The notes beneath the pieces were generated by a model that searched no databases, had not been told where the DNA came from, and saw only the letters and a list, made by a program, of their open reading frames with translations. Positions 8,002-16,794 of a stretch of DNA of 64,000 bases are shown one piece after another (the stretch's first letter is position 1; every line of letters starts with the position of its first letter). The translations under genes were made by a program, and so were the position numbers. Location: contig LR743504.1 in the NCBI GenBank assembly GCA_902712845.1, positions 780,001-844,000 on the forward strand, in the 5' to 3' direction. This DNA comes from Methylobacterium bullatum (lineage in GTDB: Bacteria > Pseudomonadota > Alphaproteobacteria > Rhizobiales > Beijerinckiaceae).

Positions 8002-10563
8002 TCAGGCAGCGGCCGAGGGGGCCTTCCGGGCAGCCTCACGCATGACGGCCGCGAGGGCGGGATAGCGGAACGGCTTTTCGATATGCAGGAAGGCGCGGGC
8101 GCTCGCCGGCAACTGTCCCCCCGGGCTCGCGAGAATCACGCGGATCTGGGGATGACGGTTGGTCGTGGTCACCGCGAGCTGGAGGCCGCTCACCACGGGC
8201 ATGGCCCAGTCGGCGATCATCACGTCGTAATCCTTCGCCTCGTCGATGAGCGCCAGGGCGTGCTCGGCCGAGCCGGCCTGGACGACGACGTGACCGAGAT
8301 CGACGAGGGCATCGGCGAAGCTCTGGCGCACGAGGCTATCGCTGTCGACGAGGAGGACCCGAAGGGCGGGCATCCGCTCACCGGCCTCGGACGCCTCGGT
8401 TTCCGAGGGCGCCTCTCCGGCCCGGAGCCAGAGCTCCGCGAGGAAGCCAGTGCCGCCGCTGCCATCCGAGAGGAGCCGGAAGCCGCCGCCGACCTGGGTG
8501 AGGAGGGCCGACACCGCCTTGGTCGCCTCGCTGTCGCTCGAGGGCATCTCGGCGGCATGGCGGCCCGGCGTTCCGCTGGCCAGGACGATCCGCACGTAGC
8601 GGCCGGAGGCGAGGGCGATCCCCTCGTCGTCCGAAAGCACCTTCTCGTCGGCGCCGATGGCGAACCCTTCCGACCCGATGTCGCGGACATGGAAGGCGAG
8701 GTTGAGGAGGACGGCCTCCAGGACCTTCTCGCTGCACAGCACCTTGGCCAGCCCCGGGCGGACGCGGGTCTCGACCGTGGTCTGGTGCAGCACGTTGGCG
8801 CCGAGGAACGGGCCGAAGGCGGCCAGCGTCACACCGACATCGGTCTCCTGTAGGCCGGTATCGTCACGGCGCACGAAGTTGACGAGGCGCCGGGTCAGGC
8901 TCGATCCGCGCTGCGCGCCCGACAGGGCGGCATCGATCAGGCGCCCCTGATCCGAGGGAAGGTCATGACGCCGTTGGAGGGTCGCGAGATTGGCGATGAC
9001 GATGGTGAGGACGTTGTTGAAGTCGTGGATCACCCCGTCCACCACCTTGCGCAGGACGGTGCCGGTGCGGGATTCCGCGGGAGCGTCGCTCTCCCGGCGA
9101 CGGCGATCGATCGGAGACGCGTCGCCATCCGCCTGTGAACCGCCGACGCGATCCACGTCCTTCACGGCCTCGCCGACGAATTCACGGCTCAGCGCATGCA
9201 GGATCGTGGGCTTGGCCGTCTGCGTGTCGCCCTCGGCGCGGATGAAGCGAACGAAGAGACGACGCTGGCCATTCTCCGCCAGGTTCCCGGTGGTGCGCAG
9301 AACGACGTCGTGCGGGCCGGGCTGATCCAGCGCCGCCTGCATCGTGAAATCCATGAGGTCGCGGTCGTCCGGGGCGATGCCGCTTTTCAGGTCGGTGAGG
9401 GCGACGGCGCGGTCCGGGACGGCATGGGTCGAACGCGCGGCGGGTTCGGACCAGGTGACGCTGCCGGCATCGATGTCGATCTCCCAGTAGGTCCAGCCCG
9501 ACATGGCCTCGAAGGTGCGGAAGCGCTCCCGGATGCGCGAGAGGGCCGAGCGCGTCTCCTGCAGAGCGCGGACGCCGCTGCGCTCCCGCGCGACGAGACG
9601 CTCCTCGTGTTCCACCAGTTCCGCGATGCGCGAAGGCGACGAGACACCCTGCTCGCTTTCCCCGATCAGCTTGATCCGCCGCACGATGCGATCGCCGACG
9701 ACCCAGCCGGCGCAGGCCGTGAGAACGCATGCCGCCAGCCACAGCGCCAGGCTGCCGTTGTCGGGCAGGGCCGCCTCGAGGCTCCGCGACAGTCCGACAT
9801 TCGGCACCCGCGCCACGGCGAGCCAGCCCGACGGGCCGAGGTCGCGGAATCCAGCGCTCGGCGTCGCCTGTTCCACCACCTCCCGTGCACCGGCCGTCTG
9901 TTGCGCCATGAGGCCCGAACCGGGCCGTGCGTCGGCGCCGAGGACAAACAGGCTCATGGCACCGCCCGCGCCGCGAGACGGCCCGAGCACCTTGTCCCCG
10001 ATGTCGCCGAGCCACGCCTCGTTGAGGCGCGCGACGAGAACATCGTCGCCTCCGGACACCGTCGCCGAAACCGGGAGCGCGATGTCGAAGACGGTCTGGC
10101 CACTGCCCCCCGGGGACGGGACGGCGACGATGGCCTGGGAGGTCCTGGCCCGCAGGAACCAGGACCGGCCGGACACGTCCCGGCCGAATCCGAGATCATT
10201 GCCGGCGACCTTCACGCGGCCATTCGGGGCCACGAGGTTGAGTTCGGCATAATCGGGGCGCAACCTGAGCCATGCGCTCATCACCGGCTGCAGTTCATCC
10301 GCATCGAGGCGCGGGGACGCCTGCTTCAGGGTGATCGCGAGGGTCTTGAGATCCTGGACGACGTCATAGACCCCGCGATCGACCGCGGCGGCGAAGCGCT
10401 GGGAGGTCTGGGCGGCATCGAGGGGCTTGCGCGCGTCGGTCCGGCCAAGGCCGGAGATCGTCATGCCGCCCGCGACGACGGCGATGCCGACGAGGGCGGA
10501 AGTGCCCGCCACCAGGGCATAGAGCGACTTCAGCGACATCAGGCTCAAGCCGGACTTCTTCAT
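8002..10563 (-). CDS. Hybrid sensor histidine kinase-like protein with C-terminal receiver and degenerate ATPase domain
   Basis: 853 residues. A membrane helix near residues 13-33 and a second near 275-295 (LALWLAACVLTACAGWVVG) enclose a periplasmic sensor domain of about 240 residues, probably Cache-like. A short coiled stretch and a PAS-like region follow. The H-box reads GVIHDFNNVLTIV with the phospho-accepting His at 513. The C-terminus (residues 731-853) is a receiver domain with phospho-acceptor Asp785 (MIADWAMP) and Lys830. The ATP-binding part between them is poor: the N-box reads NLAFHVRDIG instead of NLxxNARDA, and no clear DxGxG or GTGLGLS box can be seen. The protein may therefore be a weak or dead kinase acting as phosphatase or scaffold. 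No partner response regulator lies nearby. Confidence 0.8.
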   Translation of the reverse strand: MKKSGLSLMSLKSLYALVAGTSALVGIAVVAGGMTISGLGRTDARKPLDAAQTSQRFAAAVDRGVYDVVQDLKTLAITLKQASPRLDADELQPVMSAWLRLRPDYAELNLVAPNGRVKVAGNDLGFGRDVSGRSWFLRARTSQAIVAVPSPGGSGQTVFDIALPVSATVSGGDDVLVARLNEAWLGDIGDKVLGPSRGAGGAMSLFVLGADARPGSGLMAQQTAGAREVVEQATPSAGFRDLGPSGWLAVARVPNVGLSRSLEAALPDNGSLALWLAACVLTACAGWVVGDRIVRRIKLIGESEQGVSSPSRIAELVEHEERLVARERSGVRALQETRSALSRIRERFRTFEAMSGWTYWEIDIDAGSVTWSEPAARSTHAVPDRAVALTDLKSGIAPDDRDLMDFTMQAALDQPGPHDVVLRTTGNLAENGQRRLFVRFIRAEGDTQTAKPTILHALSREFVGEAVKDVDRVGGSQADGDASPIDRRRRESDAPAESRTGTVLRKVVDGVIHDFNNVLTIVIANLATLQRRHDLPSDQGRLIDAALSGAQRGSSLTRRLVNFVRRDDTGLQETDVGVTLAAFGPFLGANVLHQTTVETRVRPGLAKVLCSEKVLEAVLLNLAFHVRDIGSEGFAIGADEKVLSDDEGIALASGRYVRIVLASGTPGRHAAEMPSSDSEATKAVSALLTQVGGGFRLLSDGSGGTGFLAELWLRAGEAPSETEASEAGERMPALRVLLVDSDSLVRQSFADALVDLGHVVVQAGSAEHALALIDEAKDYDVMIADWAMPVVSGLQLAVTTTNRHPQIRVILASPGGQLPASARAFLHIEKPFRYPALAAVMREAARKAPSAAA

Positions 10564-10776
10564 CTCATCTCACGCTGATGGTTCTCGACATCACGCCGAG
10601 AGAGCGTTCCAGACTGTCGGGCCGAGATCAAACATACCGATCAGCGTTAAAAAATCCTTTAAACCCGACGGTTAGCGGGTTGCAATCGTTGAGGGGTTTC
10701 GGACGGGGCGGGATTTTTCGCCGGTGCGCCCCGGCCTTTCCCGAGGCCGCGAGAACCGCGGGTGCCCCACCTGTCG

Positions 10777-11835
10777 TCACGTGGCGACCGGATGCACCTC
10801 ATGGGCCGAGGGTGTTCCGCAGGACCGGCAGAAACGCTCGAAGGTGCTTTTGCGGTGGTCGCAGGCGGGGCAGCGCTCGAAGGCGCCGAGGCCGCAATGC
10901 GGGCAGAAATTCAGGCTCGGATCGTCGAGGGCAATGGGCCGCTCGCAGCCCGGGCAGGATTTCCTGGCAAGCCGCTCCAGCGCCCGGTCCGTGGCGATCT
11001 CGCCCCGGCGCTCCTCGGTCGGGCGCGTTTCCGCGAGTTTCTGCCGCTCGTTGTAGGATTGCAGGGCACCGATCGCGGCGCGGCCGGCGATGAGGGTCAC
11101 GAGGACGCCGACACCGTATTGGACGTAGCCGCCATAGCTCGGCAGATAGGGGACGAGCTCCACGAAGAACGCGAAGGTGGCCGCGAAGGCGAAGCCCCAG
11201 ACGAAGGGCCAGTTGCGGCTCCGCCGTCGCTTGAGCAGCAGCCAACCGGCCAGCGCCAGGAGCGGCAGCGTCAGGGCGAGGCGGTATCCGAAGACGCGCA
11301 GCTCCTGCTCCCGCTCCGCAGCACCGAGCTTGACCTCGGCGGCCATGCGCCGTTCGCTCTCCGCCCGCGTGAGCGGCTCCTCCTCCTCGGAGAGATCGAG
11401 CCGGGCCTTGGCCAACGCTTCCAGCCGCTCCTCGATGGCCCGCTCGGCCCCCTTCAAGGCATCGAGCGCCTGCGTGCGCGCGATCAGGTCGGGATCCTGA
11501 TCGACGCGCTGCGTCGCGTCGCGGGTCCTCAGCCAATTGGCGAAGGTCTCGCGGGCCGCCTCCGAGGCCGAGCGCGCGGCATCGAGGGCGAGTTGCTCCT
11601 GCTCGGTCCGGCGCCGGTTGTCGTCCTGCTCTCGGCGGATCCGCTTCAGGGACTCGGCCGCCGCCCCGTCCGTCGGCCCGTCGAGGAACTGTTCGAGGGT
11701 CTGGCGGTGCTCGACCTGCGGCAGGTCGCCGACGACGAGGGAGCCGAGGCCGATGAGGAACCAGGCAAAGAGGAAGGCGATGAGCCAGAGCCCGAGCGTC
11801 AACCAGCGTTCGGACAATCTTCGGCTGGACCGCAT
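10777..11835 (-). CDS. Membrane protein with C-terminal double zinc ribbon, function unknown
   Basis: 352 residues. An N-terminal membrane helix (LTLGLWLIAFLFAWFLIGLG) is followed by a long charged helical region likely to form a coiled coil (about residues 60-190). Two to three more membrane segments follow (LALTLPLLALAGWLLL; FAFAATFAFFVELV; YGVGVLVTLIAGRAAIG). The tail holds four CxxC pairs (CPGC, CPHC, CPAC, CRSC), making two zinc ribbons. Zinc ribbons on membrane proteins often mediate protein contacts, but nothing in the neighbourhood gives a specific role. It is flanked by non-coding spacers and is probably monocistronic. Confidence 0.7.
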   Translation of the reverse strand: MRSSRRLSERWLTLGLWLIAFLFAWFLIGLGSLVVGDLPQVEHRQTLEQFLDGPTDGAAAESLKRIRREQDDNRRRTEQEQLALDAARSASEAARETFANWLRTRDATQRVDQDPDLIARTQALDALKGAERAIEERLEALAKARLDLSEEEEPLTRAESERRMAAEVKLGAAEREQELRVFGYRLALTLPLLALAGWLLLKRRRSRNWPFVWGFAFAATFAFFVELVPYLPSYGGYVQYGVGVLVTLIAGRAAIGALQSYNERQKLAETRPTEERRGEIATDRALERLARKSCPGCERPIALDDPSLNFCPHCGLGAFERCPACDHRKSTFERFCRSCGTPSAHEVHPVAT

Positions 11836-12048
11836 GCGATGATTCCTGTCGAAGGCCCCGCCCTCAAATCCGCGAAGTCGCGGTTGGCACGCCCCGCGCG
11901 CGTGACGGTGCCGGAAGCCGGGTGTAGTCGCCTTCGACCCTCGGGAACAGACCCGAGCCGGGGCTGCTCACGGATCGGTCGCTGGGCCGAGAGGAGAACG
12001 AAAGGTCGCGCGTGCCGGGGAAAAGCCCGAGGCTTCACATCGTCGGAC

Positions 12049-12123
12049 TGGAGCGGGCGATCGGGATCGAACCGACGACATTCAGCTTGGGAAGCTGACG
12101 TTCTACCACTGAACTACGCCCGC
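12049..12123 (-). tRNA. tRNA-Gly (CCC)
   Basis: 75-base cloverleaf on the minus strand. The acceptor arm GCGGGCG pairs with CGCCCGC, the anticodon arm is TCAGC-TTCCCAA-GCTGA with anticodon CCC, and the T loop is GGTTCGATCC. The 3' CCA is encoded (TGG at 12049-12051 on the plus strand). Confidence 0.95.
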
Positions 12124-12372
12124 GTGCCGACAGACGGAAAAGGTCTCGACAAGCGAGCCCCGGCCCTTCAGCGTGGCGGACCATATCAGAGCGGCCCACT
12201 TTGTCCACGGTCTCGTCGCGGCGTGCCGCGAGGGTTCACGTTCCCAAGGGGCGGGCTTTCCGATAGCGTATGGACCGGTCCGGCCCATTGATCCGGCCCA
12301 TCGCGCGACCGGGTCGGCTCGCCCCTTCGGCACGGCGCCCATCCCCAGCATGCGGATTGTCAAAAAGCACCG

Positions 12373-13059
12373 ATGGATATCTCCTCCGCGCAGGGCGGCA
12401 CGCACGCCACGATGAACGACGCCTCCGGCGGGTCGCCCCGCCTCGGGCCTCGTCTCGTTCTCGCCTCGGCCTCGCCGCGCCGGCTGGCGCTGCTGCAGCA
12501 GGCGGGCCTCGAACCCGACGCCCTGCTGCCCGCCGATATCGACGAAACCCCCAACACGTCCGAGGCACCGCGCGAACTCGCCCGGCGCCTCGCCCGGACC
12601 AAGCTCGACGTGGCGGGGGACGCCGCCCGTCGCCGCGACGACATGCGCGACAGCTACATCGTCTCGGCCGATACGGTGGTGGCCGTGGGACGGCGCGTCC
12701 TGCCGAAGGCGGAACTCGCCGACGAGGCCACGGATTGCCTGCGCCTGCTCTCCGGGCGCCAGCATCGCGTCTATACGGCGGTGTGCGTGCTCTCCCCCAA
12801 GGGCAACCGCCGCGAGCGCGTGGTGGAGACGCGGGTGCGGTTCAAGCGCCTCTCCGGCCGCGACATCGAGCGCTACATCGCCTCGGACGAGTGGCGGGGC
12901 AAGGCCGGCGGGTACGCCATCCAGGGCCTTGCGGGCTCCTTCGTGGTCAAGCTCGTCGGCTCGTACAGCGCCGTGGTCGGCCTGCCGCTCTACGAGACGA
13001 TCAGCCTCCTCGACGGCGAGGGCTTTCCCGTGCGGCAGGCCTGGGGGGCGATGGCATGA
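12373..13059 (+). CDS. maf: Maf-family nucleoside triphosphate pyrophosphatase
   Basis: 228 residues from the ATG at 12373; an internal ATG at 12412 (MNDASGG) would give a form nearer the usual family length. The Maf signature [10 protein letters not shown] sits at the N-terminus, followed by ARTKLDVA and VSADTVV, which carries the catalytic Asp. C-terminal motifs are [13 protein letters not shown] and [12 protein letters not shown]. Maf proteins hydrolyse non-canonical or modified nucleotides to monophosphates in the cytoplasm. The stop codon overlaps the yacG start in an ATGA arrangement, so the two are translationally coupled. Confidence 0.92.
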   Translation: MDISSAQGGTHATMNDASGGSPRLGPRLVLASASPRRLALLQQAGLEPDALLPADIDETPNTSEAPRELARRLARTKLDVAGDAARRRDDMRDSYIVSADTVVAVGRRVLPKAELADEATDCLRLLSGRQHRVYTAVCVLSPKGNRRERVVETRVRFKRLSGRDIERYIASDEWRGKAGGYAIQGLAGSFVVKLVGSYSAVVGLPLYETISLLDGEGFPVRQAWGAMA

Positions 13060-13250
13060 GCGGGCCCGTTCCCTCCAAGCGCAAGCCGGAGCCGTGCCCG
13101 GTCTGCGCCAAGCCCGCGCAGGCTGAGTTCCAGCCCTTCTGCTCGACCCGCTGCGCCGATATCGACCTCGGCCGCTGGCTCACCGACCGCTACGCGATCC
13201 CCAGCGACGAGGACGAAACCGAGGACGATGCCCCGCCACGCTCAACCTGA
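13056..13250 (+). CDS. yacG: DNA gyrase inhibitor YacG (zinc-binding)
   Basis: 64 residues. The four-cysteine zinc site is CPVCAK...[14 protein letters not shown], the hallmark of YacG, a small protein that binds GyrB and blocks gyrase activity. The C-terminal tail is acidic (DEDETEDD), as in other alphaproteobacterial members. It starts at the ATG overlapping the maf stop. The maf-yacG order followed by a tRNA is a common alphaproteobacterial arrangement. Confidence 0.93.
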   Translation: MSGPVPSKRKPEPCPVCAKPAQAEFQPFCSTRCADIDLGRWLTDRYAIPSDEDETEDDAPPRST

Positions 13251-13350
13251 ATCGATCCGATTGCAGGATGAGTGAGAAGGAGGCTGGACAGGGCCACATG
13301 ACCTCACTATACCCCCGCTCCAGTCGACGGCGCCAAGCGCTTCGGCGGAG

Positions 13351-13426
13351 GCCCAGGTAGCTCAGTTGGTAGAGCATGCGACTGAAAATCGCAGTGTCGG
13401 CGGTTCGACTCCGTCCCTGGGCACCA
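13351..13426 (+). tRNA. tRNA-Phe (GAA), attachment site of the downstream island
   Basis: 76-base cloverleaf. The acceptor arm GCCCAGG pairs with CCTGGGC, the anticodon loop is CTGAAAA (anticodon GAA), the T arm is CGGTTCGACTCCG, and the 3' CCA is encoded. An integrase gene begins 81 bases downstream on the same strand, so the tRNA 3' end is the likely att core. I could not find a second copy of the 3' end in the window. Confidence 0.96.
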
Positions 13427-13507
13427 TTCGTTCCTAAGTCATTCATGCATTGAAATCTTTGGGTTTTCCCGTCTGGACCGGTATACAAAACCGGGGGACA
13501 TACCCTT

Positions 13508-15196
13508 ATGTTTCTGCGAATGCGGCGGGACTCTTCCTGTTCTGATTCGGCAGTTCACCAATTCCTCATGCGGGTGCCACTCGACGTGGCTGGCCGTGTG
13601 AAGGGCCGCACGGTCACGGTTGAGTTTCCGGCGTCGAGGACCGATCCGAAGGCCGTCGTTTCGTTCAAGCTCGGCCAGTTCGCCAAGGTGAGCCTGCGGA
13701 CGCGGGACGCTGGCACCGCCGATACCCGCCGTCTCGCTATCGTGGCAGAGTTGTCGCGGGTCTATGCAGCGGCGAGATGCGGCATCGTGTCTCTCTCGCA
13801 GCGGCAGACCCTAGCGATGGCAGGCGAGGTTTATCGGCACCTTCGCCAAACCCACAACGAGAATCCAGGCACACCGGAGGAATGGGCCGCGTGGAAGGCG
13901 TTCACCCGCGCCGCCTTGGAGGGACGTATCGACGGCGTACCTCCTATTGAGATCGTGGGTCGCAGCGAGGAGTACGGCGTCGCCTTCATCATCTTTGGCG
14001 AAGACCTTACGGCTGGCGTCAACGAGTGGCCCCCAACCGATTCGACGGACGCTCTAGAACAGCGATGTGGTCGACTCGCTCTTTGGGTGCTTCACCGGCA
14101 CGGGATCGAAATCGATTCCGCCTCACATCTCGCCTTACTGCGCGAGATCGCCAAGGCGGCGCTACAGGCGGGCTGGCAACTCAAGAGGCAGGCGGCAGGG
14201 GACTACACGCCCGATCCCCTGGAAGGCCGCTTCCCAGCCGTAGCAAGCCCGTCTACGGCCACCGCGATATCAGACGTGTTCGACCGGTGGAAAGCAGAGG
14301 CGAAGCCATCAGCATCGACCGTGACAACGTGGCGAGGCGTGATCGGATCGTTCACTGCCTATCTCAAGCATGACGATATCACGTGGGTCTCGGATGCCGA
14401 CGTGATCCGCTGGAAGGACGCCTTGGTCGCAGAGGGCAAGCGGCCCCGCACGATCAACGACTCGCACCTAGCGGCGCTCAAGGCCGTGATGAACTACGCC
14501 AAGCGAAACCGCATCATCGCCACCAACCCCGCCGATGGCATTCGGGTGAAGGCAACGAAGCGCGCCGGGGAGCGGATGCTTCCATACGAGGACGGCGAGG
14601 TTGCCCGCCTCTTGGCGATAGCGGCTCGCGAGCCCCATCCCGCAAAGCGATGGCTTCCGTGGCTTGCTGCCTTTACCGGGGCACGGATCGGAGAGCTTGC
14701 GCAGGCGTGGGGGAACCAAGTTCGCGAGATCGATGGTATCGCCGTTTTGGAGATACGCCCCTCTCCAGACGGCGGCACCCTTAAGAACGAAGGCAGCGAA
14801 AGGGTGATCCCGCTTCACCCGATCCTTGTCGAGGCAGGTTTCGTTGAGTTCGCTCGCAAGTGCGGCGCGAGACCGATGTTCTACGGCAAACCAGCGAGAC
14901 CCGGATCGCAGGGACAACATCCGAGCAAGGGCACATCGAACCATCTAGCGACGTGGATACGCGAGCAAGGCTTTACCGATCCGCGCAAGGCACCCTCTCA
15001 CGCATCGCGCCACTGGTTCAAATCGACGGCATCGCGGGTGGGCATCCCCGACAGCATAGCAGATGCCTTGCAGGGCCATAACGACGACTCCAGCGCCTCA
15101 ACGTACCGTCACGTCGCTATTGCCACGCTGGCCGATGCCGTCTCACGCATCCCGGTGCCGTACGGAAGCACGCCTATTTTCGATCAGGCACCGTAA
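13508..15196 (+). CDS. Tyrosine recombinase (island integrase)
   Basis: 562 residues. The catalytic set is complete: Arg393 (ARIGEL), His498-x-x-Arg501 (SHASRHWF), His524 (GHND) and nucleophile Tyr533 (TYRHV). A SAM-like core-binding domain lies about residues 255-340 (SDVFDRWKAEAKPSASTVTTW). The long N-terminal part about 1-230 resembles phage and island integrases with a DUF6538-type N-terminus; that label is a guess. It sits just after tRNA-Phe and points away from it, the classic arrangement for integration into a tRNA gene, and it defines the left end of the island. Confidence 0.9.
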   Translation: MFLRMRRDSSCSDSAVHQFLMRVPLDVAGRVKGRTVTVEFPASRTDPKAVVSFKLGQFAKVSLRTRDAGTADTRRLAIVAELSRVYAAARCGIVSLSQRQTLAMAGEVYRHLRQTHNENPGTPEEWAAWKAFTRAALEGRIDGVPPIEIVGRSEEYGVAFIIFGEDLTAGVNEWPPTDSTDALEQRCGRLALWVLHRHGIEIDSASHLALLREIAKAALQAGWQLKRQAAGDYTPDPLEGRFPAVASPSTATAISDVFDRWKAEAKPSASTVTTWRGVIGSFTAYLKHDDITWVSDADVIRWKDALVAEGKRPRTINDSHLAALKAVMNYAKRNRIIATNPADGIRVKATKRAGERMLPYEDGEVARLLAIAAREPHPAKRWLPWLAAFTGARIGELAQAWGNQVREIDGIAVLEIRPSPDGGTLKNEGSERVIPLHPILVEAGFVEFARKCGARPMFYGKPARPGSQGQHPSKGTSNHLATWIREQGFTDPRKAPSHASRHWFKSTASRVGIPDSIADALQGHNDDSSASTYRHVAIATLADAVSRIPVPYGSTPIFDQAP

Positions 15197-15242
15197 TCGT
15201 TATCAGCTTTCCCGACACTGGATCGAGGATCGTTACCGTCAT
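15174..15242 (-). CDS. Putative 22-residue peptide antisense to the integrase 3' end
   Basis: Reads MTVTILDPVSGKLITITVP plus three residues. It has a strong ribosome site (GGAG, 7 bases before the ATG) and overlaps the integrase tail by 23 bases on the opposite strand. The amphipathic beta-hairpin-like sequence resembles short unannotated reading frames in alphaproteobacterial mobile DNA, but I cannot assign it. A palindrome lies just upstream at 15262-15280 and could regulate it. Confidence 0.35.
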   Translation of the reverse strand: MTVTILDPVSGKLITITVPDRK

Positions 15243-15261
15243 GGCGGTCTCCTCTGATGTA

Positions 15262-15280
15262 TTCGTGATGGTATCACGAA
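15262..15280. promoter_or_regulatory. 8-bp palindrome (possible operator)
   Basis: TTCGTGAT-GGT-ATCACGAA is a perfect inverted repeat with 8-base arms, 20 bases upstream of the small minus-strand reading frame and 66 bases beyond the integrase stop. It could be an operator for an island regulator. No T-tract follows, so a terminator is less likely. The rest of 15243-15530 holds nothing else I recognise. Confidence 0.4.
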
Positions 15281-15530
15281 CCTCAATTGCGGCGACAACT
15301 TGACGATACGCAATCGTGTTCACAGCTATGCACAGACCATCCATTTATGGCGCTTCACTCTATCAGCACGGCAATGATCGAAGGGCGAGACCACAGCCAA
15401 CCTTCGCGCAGGCTCTAGGTCCGACCACCGGCACAAGCTCGAATTTTCGTTGTCCACAGGCAATTCGCATTTCTTCATGCCGAGTTGTAGCGGATCGCTC
15501 AGAAAGTGTTCACGTTGAAATCGAAGCAAC

Positions 15531-16577
15531 GTGAGAGGATACGGTTTGCCCGATCTCGATTCGATGTTTGATAAGTCCGGCCCATCCTACTGGTCGCGCC
15601 GAACCGACGATGAACTCCTAAGTATGCAGTTGACGACCGACGACCCCGAGTCGGTCGAGAACTTATCCACCGATCACCCGCCCGATGACGATGCTATCGT
15701 TGAGATGGCTTACAACGTAACGGGACGTAAAAAGGGAAAGGTACAGTGCGCGTTTTGCCAATACCCGAATCACTTCCGTGGTGTCGTGATGAGGTTTCGT
15801 TCCGGGGAGCGTCGCCTTGTAGGACGGAATTGCGCTGAGGATCACTATGGTGTGGCGTTTGAAGCCCTAACCAAAGACTTTGACGAAGCACGTACCCGAG
15901 TCGACTACGTTGAACGACAAAGGCTTGCAGTCGCTCAAAACGTTGACCTGCTTGGCCTCCTTCGCGCTATGAAGTCAGACCCTGCCGTAAAAGCATTCGC
16001 AGACACGAAAGCTCGACTAAAGACTTTTGTTGGCGGCGCCCTTTGGGATCGTCTCGTAAGGGCGGCTGACAAAGACGAAATGATAACAGGAATGCTCAGG
16101 CCGGAATTGCGAGATGGCAAGTTGATGATCTATGGCATAGGGCCGGACACTGCCACCTTACGAGGCGCTGATCTCATACGATCCGGTCCTACCGTTTTTC
16201 AAAGGCTCGATGAAATCGAATTGGAGCTAGCATCGGTCTTGCGGGTCTTGCGTGGGACGGAAGTAGGAACGCGGGACATTCGATCATCCCTCGTGAGGAT
16301 GGTGGACTTGCTGAAACAGGTTGAGGCAGAGCGCGTCAGAATGCGTTCCGCCGATAGCTTCTTTGAGAGCAACAACTTGGCTCACGTCGCCGGATGGATT
16401 CAGAACAACAGTCAGCGTAGCATCACGGTGGATGTTCTGCCGTACCGCCTTATTGACGAGTACACCCAAGCCGAGTGCGGCCCACCACAGGACTACCGCG
16501 TGCCGGGGAAGGCTCTCGTTGCCGCGATGCGTGATGCGGTCGTGTTGCAAAGGATGGTGATACGGCGCGCGTCCTAG
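15531..16577 (+). CDS. Hypothetical island protein with putative zinc-binding cysteines
   Basis: 348 residues from a GTG start; an ATG 11 codons later (MFDKSG) is an alternative. Residues about 70-105 contain CAFCQYPNHFRG and GRNCAEDHYG, a plausible CxxC...CxxxH metal site. The rest is mostly helical and charged, with no family I recognise. It follows the integrase by 335 bases and precedes the STAND/nuclease gene by 217. It is more AT-rich than the flanking chromosome, in keeping with transfer on the island. It could be an island regulator or a defence component; that is inference from position only. Confidence 0.6.
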   Translation: MRGYGLPDLDSMFDKSGPSYWSRRTDDELLSMQLTTDDPESVENLSTDHPPDDDAIVEMAYNVTGRKKGKVQCAFCQYPNHFRGVVMRFRSGERRLVGRNCAEDHYGVAFEALTKDFDEARTRVDYVERQRLAVAQNVDLLGLLRAMKSDPAVKAFADTKARLKTFVGGALWDRLVRAADKDEMITGMLRPELRDGKLMIYGIGPDTATLRGADLIRSGPTVFQRLDEIELELASVLRVLRGTEVGTRDIRSSLVRMVDLLKQVEAERVRMRSADSFFESNNLAHVAGWIQNNSQRSITVDVLPYRLIDEYTQAECGPPQDYRVPGKALVAAMRDAVVLQRMVIRRAS

Positions 16578-16794
16578 TGGTCAAAAATTGACGGATGGTA
16601 CCCGCCCTGAGCGCCCGTGATGGGTGGGGAGCCATCTGGCTGTTTTTGGGCAGCAATCCATAAGAGCTGACGTCGTCTCTATGCCTGTTCACTAGTAGGA
16701 AAATCGGGGGATAATCGATGACCGTCGCCCCTCGTAGCCGCCCGCCATCGTCGTTGCGCGTCGTTTCTTGGGGCCGGCTCTGCTAATAGGAAAC

